Shown one piece after another: positions 23,067 to 26,966 of a stretch of DNA of 26,966 nt. Position 1 is the stretch's first letter, and every line of letters starts with the position of its first letter. Below the pieces are notes generated by a model, which was not told the DNA's origin, did not search any database, and saw only the letters and a list, made by a program, of their open reading frames with translations. The position numbers and the translations under genes were made by a program. The DNA is from JAZRGE01 sp045644025 (GTDB taxonomy: Bacteria; Bacillota; Clostridia; Oscillospirales; Acutalibacteraceae), in assembly GCA_045644025.1 (NCBI GenBank), contig JAZRGE010000078.1:1-26966 (forward strand), read 5' to 3'.

Positions 23067-24323
23067 ATGAATTCGTTTTTTAAGTTTAGCCCCAATGTTC
23101 TTTCTGCGGCCGATAAAGCTATTAAGAGCAGCCGCGATGCCTTCGAAAGGATAGCCGAGATTACTGCTTACAATCAGCAGAAGGTGCTTAGAGCCTTTAT
23201 TGACAACGGTGTGAGCGAAAGCCACTTTGCCGCCACCACAGGCTATGGCTACGGCGATAGGGGAAGGGAAGTTATCGAATCGGTGTTTGCCCAGTGCGTG
23301 GGTGCCGAAGATTCCATCTTCAGGCACAACTTTATGTCGGGTACACACACTTTGGCCGTGGCGCTTTTCGGAGTGCTCCGCCCCGGTGATAAAATGCTTT
23401 GCCTCACAGGCAAGCCCTACGATACTCTTCTGGGTGTGATCGGCAAGGAAAGAGCCGCATCGGGTTCGTTGGTGGATTTCGGGGTTGAGTACGATGAAGT
23501 CCCCGTGGCCGCCGATGGCTACCCCGATATTGCTGCTATCCGTGCCAAAATGGCCGAAGGTAGGGTGAAGATGGCCTATATTCAGCGCTCCAAGGGCTAT
23601 AGCTCTCGCAAAAGCCTTTCTGTGGCGCAGATAGGGGAGCTTTGCCGAGTGGTGAAGGAGATTTCCCCCACCACAATAGTGATGGTGGATAATTGCTACG
23701 GCGAATTTGTGGAAAAGATGGAACCCACTCAGGTGGGAGCCGATCTTATGGCAGGCTCGCTTATAAAGAACCCCGGCGGAGCCATCGCCCCCACTGGCGG
23801 CTATATTGCAGGCCGCGCTGATCTGGTGGAGCAGTGCGCATTCCGCCTTTCTGCTCCCGGAGTGGGCAAGGAGATAGGCGCCACTCTGGGCCACAGCCGC
23901 GAGCTTTTTATGGGCCTTTTCAACGCCCCTCATGTGGTGGGCGAAGCGCTTAAGACAGCTGTCTTCTCTGCCGAACTTTATAAGATATTGGGCTACAACG
24001 TGGCCCCCGATACCAACGATGCAAGAGCCGATATTATCCAAACAGTGGAATTTAAGGAAGCCCAAGAGCTTATTGATTTCTGCCAGGGTATGCAGAGCGG
24101 CTCGCCGGTGGATTCCTTCGCCGTGCCCCAGCCCTGGGATATGCCCGGCTACGATAACCAGGTGATAATGGCTGCAGGCGCCTTCACAGGCGGCGCATCT
24201 ATCGAGCTTTCGGCCGATGCCCCCATAAGGGAGCCCTACACAGCCTTTATGCAGGGCGGCATCAATTTTGATAGCGCCAAGGTGGGCGTGATGCTGGCCG
24301 CCCAAAAGATCTGCGGAGAATAA
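23067..24323 (+). CDS. PLP-dependent methionine gamma-lyase/aluminium-resistance family protein
   Basis: This 418-residue fold-type I PLP enzyme belongs to the family often named aluminium resistance or methionine gamma-lyase family (Bacillus YnbB). Family motifs are TTGYGYGDRGRE (57-68), FRHNFMSGTHT (85-95), DNCYGEF with PLP aspartate D208, and SLIKNPGGAIAPTGGYIAG with the Schiff-base lysine K234. The reaction is assumed to be C-S bond cleavage of a cysteine- or methionine-like substrate, but this is poorly tested for the family. It follows pyk by 11 bases with a weak Shine-Dalgarno (AGAGTG), which suggests coupling. A strong terminator follows. Confidence 0.9.
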   Translation: MNSFFKFSPNVLSAADKAIKSSRDAFERIAEITAYNQQKVLRAFIDNGVSESHFAATTGYGYGDRGREVIESVFAQCVGAEDSIFRHNFMSGTHTLAVALFGVLRPGDKMLCLTGKPYDTLLGVIGKERAASGSLVDFGVEYDEVPVAADGYPDIAAIRAKMAEGRVKMAYIQRSKGYSSRKSLSVAQIGELCRVVKEISPTTIVMVDNCYGEFVEKMEPTQVGADLMAGSLIKNPGGAIAPTGGYIAGRADLVEQCAFRLSAPGVGKEIGATLGHSRELFMGLFNAPHVVGEALKTAVFSAELYKILGYNVAPDTNDARADIIQTVEFKEAQELIDFCQGMQSGSPVDSFAVPQPWDMPGYDNQVIMAAGAFTGGASIELSADAPIREPYTAFMQGGINFDSAKVGVMLAAQKICGE

Positions 24324-24327
24324 GAAA

Positions 24328-24354
24328 AAAAGACGCCGCAAGGCGTCTTTTTAT
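24328..24354 (+). terminator. Rho-independent terminator after the PLP enzyme gene
   Basis: AAAAGACGCC (24328-24337) and GGCGTCTTTT (24342-24351) form a 10-bp stem with a stable GCAA tetraloop and a T tail. It ends the pyk operon. Confidence 0.95.
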
Positions 24355-24381
24355 ATTTTTTATTGCTGCCAAGCACAGTCC

Positions 24382-24410
24382 TTTTAATCGTACACCCGCG
24401 CTGATAGAAT
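24382..24410 (+). promoter_or_regulatory. Possible promoter of the small membrane protein gene
   Basis: TTTTAA (24382-24387), a 17-base spacer and TAGAAT (24405-24410), with TG one base before the -10. The -35 is poor, so activity would rely on the extended -10. Confidence 0.4.
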
Positions 24411-24435
24411 AATAATCAGAAAGGGGACGATGAAC

Positions 24436-24621
24436 ATGACAACTTCTATGATAATTTCCACAATTATTGAATGCGCGGTGGGTATATTCCTTATTTGGGG
24501 CATTTTTAATGAGGATAAGCTTTGTGATTTTGAGGAAGCTTTGTGGGAAAATATTAAGGCATATATCGGCAAAAAGAAGCCGGAGAAAAGGGAAGTACAG
24601 CCGCAGTGCAGGGAGGCTTAG
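24436..24621 (+). CDS. Small single-pass membrane protein of unknown function
   Basis: This protein of 61 residues has one hydrophobic helix at about residues 4-22 (SMIISTIIECAVGIFLIWGI), then an acidic segment (NEDKLCDFEEALWENIK) and a basic tail (KKKPEKREVQ). The topology is probably N-out with a cytoplasmic tail. I do not recognise a family. The ATG at 24436 lies 9 bases after AAGGGG (24421-24426); another in-frame ATG at 24430 is only 3 bases from it. It has its own possible promoter and no terminator before the acpP promoter, so its message may run into acpP. Codon use and the ribosome-binding site suggest it is real. Confidence 0.6.
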   Translation: MTTSMIISTIIECAVGIFLIWGIFNEDKLCDFEEALWENIKAYIGKKKPEKREVQPQCREA

Positions 24622-24632
24622 GCAAAAAAGTG

Positions 24633-24661
24633 TTGACAAAACCGTGAAATACACATATTAT
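24633..24661 (+). promoter_or_regulatory. Promoter of acpP
   Basis: TTGACA (24633-24638), a 17-base spacer and TATTAT (24656-24661). The leader of about 50 bases contains a small hairpin, AGGGC/GCCCT at 24681-24693, just before the Shine-Dalgarno. Confidence 0.85.
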
Positions 24662-24718
24662 TTCTATGTAGAATTTTGAAAGGGCAGTGCCCTGCGTATA
24701 TTGAGAGGAAGGTATTTT

Positions 24719-24946
24719 ATGGTATTCGATACAGTTAAGGATATTCTTGTGAATCAGCTTGATCTGGATGCAGATAGCGTGACAGGTGATTCCGGTATTG
24801 CCGAAGATCTCGGCGCCGATAGCCTGGACGTTGTTGAGCTTCTTATGGCTATAGAAGATGAATTCGGCCTGGAGATCCCCGATGATGAGATCGAGAACAT
24901 CAAGACAGTTGATGATCTTGTGAAGTACATCGAGGCCAATGCCTAA
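24719..24946 (+). CDS. acpP: Acyl carrier protein
   Basis: This 75-residue acidic protein carries growing fatty acyl chains on a phosphopantetheine arm attached to the serine in GADSLDVVEL (residues 38-47; serine 41). Helix II and the LEIPDDE segment are typical. ATG 24719 is chosen because AGAGGAAGG (24704-24712) lies 6 bases upstream; a TTG at 24701 is open but overlaps that site. It is alone under a strong promoter, with no plsX, fab or rnc neighbour as in many relatives. Confidence 0.96.
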   Translation: MVFDTVKDILVNQLDLDADSVTGDSGIAEDLGADSLDVVELLMAIEDEFGLEIPDDEIENIKTVDDLVKYIEANA

Positions 24947-24954
24947 TTGATCCT

Positions 24955-24990
24955 AAAAAAGCCGCCTGCCAGTCGGGCGGTATTATTTTG
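24955..24990 (+). terminator. Probable terminator after acpP
   Basis: CCGCCTG (24962-24968) pairs with CGGGCGG (24974-24980), including one T-G pair, over a 5-base loop. An A run precedes it and TATTATTTT follows. The T tail is interrupted, so termination may be partial. Confidence 0.65.
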
Positions 24991-25009
24991 CAGATTTTCA
25001 AAAAAATCC

Positions 25010-25038
25010 TTTACAAAATGGATTTTGTGATATATAAT
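25010..25038 (+). promoter_or_regulatory. Promoter of rpsO
   Basis: TTTACA (25010-25015), a 17-base spacer and TATAAT (25033-25038). The RNA start is expected near 25045, leaving a leader of about 96 bases. Confidence 0.82.
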
Positions 25039-25044
25039 ATGTTA

Positions 25045-25140
25045 GCTGTCGATTTCTGTGCTTTGGGATTAAGCCGCCAAGCGGCAATCACCTACCCTTT
25101 GCTCGGATCTCGAAGTAAATATTTAATGAGGTGAAAGAAA
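25045..25140 (+). promoter_or_regulatory. Structured rpsO leader, candidate S15 autoregulatory site
   Basis: The leader contains a hairpin GCCGC-CAA-GCGGC (25073-25085), extended by GATT (25067-25070) pairing with AATC (25086-25089). The bases TCACCT (25088-25093), at the hairpin's 3' edge, are exactly complementary to AGGTGA (25129-25134), the Shine-Dalgarno of rpsO. The two pairings share bases 25088-25089, so they compete. S15 represses its own mRNA in several bacteria using unrelated leader structures; a role here is inference. Confidence 0.5.
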
Positions 25141-25404
25141 ATGACTCAGGAACAGAAGAACGCAATCATCAAAGAGTACCAGACACACGAAGGCGACACC
25201 GGCTCTCCCGAGGTGCAGATCGCTCTGCTTACCAACAGGATCAACGAGCTGAACGAGCATCTCAAGGTCCACAAGAAGGATCATCATTCCCGTAGGGGCC
25301 TGCTCAAAATGGTCGGTCACAGACGTAACCTTCAGATGTACCTTATGAAGACAGATATCGAAAGATATCGTGCCCTCATCAAGAAGCTGGGTATCCGTAA
25401 GTAA
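25141..25404 (+). CDS. rpsO: 30S ribosomal protein S15
   Basis: This 87-residue primary 16S-rRNA-binding protein helps form the platform of the small subunit. The motifs HEGDTGSPEVQIALLTNRINELNEHLK and HKKDHHSRRGLLKMVGHRRNLQMYL, the conserved rRNA contact, are complete, as is the C-terminal RYRALIKKLGIRK. The start has AGGTG 7 bases upstream. It is followed by pnp, a gene order shared with E. coli and many bacteria. Confidence 0.97.
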   Translation: MTQEQKNAIIKEYQTHEGDTGSPEVQIALLTNRINELNEHLKVHKKDHHSRRGLLKMVGHRRNLQMYLMKTDIERYRALIKKLGIRK

Positions 25405-25413
25405 GAGATTTAT

Positions 25414-25443
25414 AGGGGCAGGCTGGCATCGCTGGTCTGCCCT
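25414..25443 (+). terminator. Hairpin between rpsO and pnp, weak terminator or processing site
   Basis: GGGCAG (25416-25421) and CTGCCC (25437-25442) pair over a 15-base loop. The following GTTATCTTTACTT is T-rich without a clean run, so partial termination or 3'-end protection is more likely than full stop. Confidence 0.45.
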
Positions 25444-25449
25444 GTTATC

Positions 25450-25476
25450 TTTACTTGCAAAAAATCATGTTAAAAT
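25450..25476 (+). promoter_or_regulatory. Possible extended -10 promoter of pnp
   Basis: TAAAAT (25471-25476) is preceded by TG one base upstream. The only -35-like hexamer is TTTACT (25450-25455) at a short 15-base spacing. The predicted start near 25483 lies just before the leader hairpin. Confidence 0.4.
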
Positions 25477-25488
25477 CGGTGTGTATCG

Positions 25489-25542
25489 GGTTAGCAGTGA
25501 ATCGGTAGTTCGAAGCTCGAGGTACGGATTTATTGCTAAACC
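25489..25542 (+). promoter_or_regulatory. Long hairpin in the pnp leader
   Basis: Bases 25493-25503 pair with 25527-25537 in 11 unbroken pairs (two are G-T). The helix is extended outward by GGTT with AACC around one bulged A, and inward by GTA/TAC and TCGA/TCGA closing an AGC loop. An outer CGGTG/CACCG (25477-25481 with 25547-25551) is also possible if transcription comes from rpsO. In E. coli a long pnp leader hairpin is cut by RNase III and used for autocontrol; the same role here is inference. Confidence 0.6.
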
Positions 25543-25576
25543 TTGCCACCGTAAATAAAAATAACGGAGGAAAATT

Positions 25577-26966
25577 ATGTACGAGAATTTCAAAGTTTTC
25601 ACCACCGAATTCGCAGGCAGAACTCTGACTGTTGAAACCGGTAAAATGGCTCAGCTGGCCGGCGGCTCCTGCCTTGTTCGCTATGGCGAGACAGCAGTTT
25701 TCTGCGCTGCCACCGCTTCTGCCAAACCCCGCGACGGTATCGATTTTCTGCCCCTTTCGGTAGATTTCGAAGAGAAGCTCTATTCTGTTGGTAAGATCCC
25801 CGGATCTTTCACCCGCAGAGAAGGTCGCCCCACCGATAAGGCTATCCTTGCTTCCCGTGTTATCGATAGGCCTATCCGTCCTCTCTTCCCCAAGGATATG
25901 AGGAACGATGTTTCTATCGTATGTACAGTAATGTCCACCGATCCCGATTGCCTGCCCGAAATCGTGGGTATGATCGGTGCATCTGTGGCTCTCTCTATCT
26001 CCGATATCCCCTGGGATGGCCCCATCAGCGGCGTTTCCGTGGGCTATGTAGATGGCGAGATCGTGCTTAACCCCAATGCTGAGCAGGCTGCTAAGTCTGA
26101 TATGCAGGTCACTGTGGCTTCCACAGCAGACCTTGTTGCCATGATCGAAGCAGGTGCCAACGAAGTTACCAACGAAGTAATGTTTGATGGTATCATGAAG
26201 GGCCATGCAGAAAACCAGAAGATCGTTGAGTTTATCAAGGGTATTCAGGCTGAAATCGGCAAGGAAAAGTTCACATTTGAAACAAGCGATCCCGATCCCG
26301 CAATGTTTGAGGCTGTTAAGGAATTTGCCATTGATATGGTTAAGGAAGCCCTTGATACCGACGACAAGCGCATCCGCGATGAGAGACTTCGCCCTGTTTA
26401 CGATGCTGTTCACGAGAAATTCGATGCAGAGTATCCCGAGCAGGAAGCCAAGCTTGAAGAGTGCCTCTACAAACTGCAGAAGTTTGTTGTTCGCCGTTGG
26501 CTGCTGGATGAAGGCAAGCGTGTAGACGGACGCGGTATCGATGAGATCCGTCCTCTCACATCCGAAGTTGGCCTTCTCCCCAGAGTTCACGGTTCGGGCC
26601 TTTTCTCCCGTGGCCAGACTCAGGGTCTCACCATTGCCACTCTGGGATCTATGAGAGATAGCCAGCTGCTGGATGGCATTGATGATGAAGATACCAAGAG
26701 ATATATGCATCACTACAATATGCCTTCCTATTCCGTGGGTGAGACTCGTCCTTTCCGTGGCCCCGGCCGTCGTGAGACCGGCCATGGCGCACTGGCTGAG
26801 CGTGCTCTCGTTCCCGTGATCCCCACCGAAGAGGAGTTCCCTTATTCTATCCGCCTTGTTTCCGAGGTTCTTTCTTCCAATGGTTCCACATCCCAGGGCT
26901 CTATCTGCGGTTCCACCCTTGCTCTTATGGATGCAGGTGTTCCCATTAAGGCTCCTGTTGCAGGTA
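25577..26966 (+). CDS. pnp: Polyribonucleotide nucleotidyltransferase (PNPase), N-terminal part
   Basis: The frame starts at ATG 25577, with GGAGG (25566-25570) 6 bases upstream, and is open to the right edge, so 463 of about 700 codons are seen. PNPase degrades RNA from the 3' end with phosphate, as a trimer. Visible parts are the first RNase PH domain (about 10-145; LAGGSCLVRYGETAV, then SFTRREGRPTDKAILASRVIDRP), the helical linker domain (about 240-315) and most of the second RNase PH domain (KRVDGRGIDEIRPL, then LFSRGQTQ, FRGPGRRETGHGALAERAL and SNGSTSQGSICGSTLALMDAG). The last lies near the catalytic centre. The KH and S1 RNA-binding domains would lie beyond the edge. It is probably co-transcribed in part with rpsO. 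Confidence 0.96.
   Translation, partial: MYENFKVFTTEFAGRTLTVETGKMAQLAGGSCLVRYGETAVFCAATASAKPRDGIDFLPLSVDFEEKLYSVGKIPGSFTRREGRPTDKAILASRVIDRPIRPLFPKDMRNDVSIVCTVMSTDPDCLPEIVGMIGASVALSISDIPWDGPISGVSVGYVDGEIVLNPNAEQAAKSDMQVTVASTADLVAMIEAGANEVTNEVMFDGIMKGHAENQKIVEFIKGIQAEIGKEKFTFETSDPDPAMFEAVKEFAIDMVKEALDTDDKRIRDERLRPVYDAVHEKFDAEYPEQEAKLEECLYKLQKFVVRRWLLDEGKRVDGRGIDEIRPLTSEVGLLPRVHGSGLFSRGQTQGLTIATLGSMRDSQLLDGIDDEDTKRYMHHYNMPSYSVGETRPFRGPGRRETGHGALAERALVPVIPTEEEFPYSIRLVSEVLSSNGSTSQGSICGSTLALMDAGVPIKAPVAG

Noticed and set aside
22929..24341. Minus-strand open frame of 470 codons opposite the PLP enzyme gene
   Set aside because: Shadow of the plus-strand PLP enzyme, which has the Schiff-base lysine and family motifs; the frame also crosses the terminator.
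24681..24693. Hairpin AGGGC/GCCCT in the acpP leader as a riboswitch or operator
   Set aside because: A 5-bp stem with a 3-base loop is too small and common to support a specific regulatory claim.
25451..26785. Minus-strand open frame of 444 codons opposite pnp
   Set aside because: It is a shadow of the plus-strand PNPase frame, which has full family motifs and a strong ribosome-binding site.

Overview
The window looks like core chromosome from a low- to mid-GC Gram-positive bacterium of the Bacillota, most likely a Clostridia-type gut anaerobe. The reasons are: the block yicC-remA-gmk-rpoZ-priA-def-fmt-rsmB-rlmN-prpC-prkC-rsgA is a known Bacillota gene order; RemA and a PASTA-domain kinase with its PP2C phosphatase are present; Shine-Dalgarno sites are strong (AAAGGAG, GGAGG); and TTGACA/TATAAT promoters with 17-base spacers recur. 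The assignment to a gut anaerobe is inference from the cytoplasmic beta-mannosidase and the DUF4038 glycosidase. I see no phage, insertion sequence, integrase, CRISPR array or rRNA gene.

Layout. (1) 1-2769: end of a YfcE-type phosphodiesterase gene, a terminator, then a family GH2 beta-mannosidase. (2) 2828-3472, minus strand: rpe, divergent from the next block. (3) 3557-15684: one long plus-strand transcription unit that starts at a consensus promoter and runs with overlapping or closely spaced genes through nucleotide metabolism (gmk), transcription (rpoZ, remA), RNA turnover (yicC), replication restart (priA), N-terminal formyl handling (def, fmt), rRNA modification (rsmB, rlmN), Ser/Thr signalling (prpC, prkC) and ribosome assembly (rsgA). 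A tRNA-Leu(UAA) gene with its own promoter lies between rsgA and the first strong terminator. (4) 15686-20178: accessory genes. These are a membrane PH-domain protein; a minus-strand pair made of an EEP-family phosphatase/nuclease and an unusual nitrilase-GDPD fusion; and a divergent DUF4038 glycosidase. (5) 20189-21448, minus strand: a PlsC-type acyltransferase with an extra zinc-ribbon C-terminal module, behind a 28-base inverted repeat. (6) 21546-24352: pyk and a PLP enzyme of the methionine gamma-lyase/aluminium-resistance family. (7) 24382-26966: a small membrane protein, acpP, rpsO and the start of pnp, the last two behind structured leaders.

How the genes work together. Block 3 groups genes for translation, its quality control and the PrkC/PrpC signalling pair. 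Blocks 4 and 5 carry several enzymes that could act on phosphodiester, amide and acyl bonds of lipid-like substrates, plus carbohydrate hydrolases. The most unusual items are the nitrilase-GDPD fusion with its EEP partner, the acyltransferase with a zinc-ribbon and possible PH-like tail, and the rpsO and pnp leader structures.

Coordinates, motifs and pairings were read by eye. No database search or folding program was run. No gene-free stretch exceeds 300 bases.
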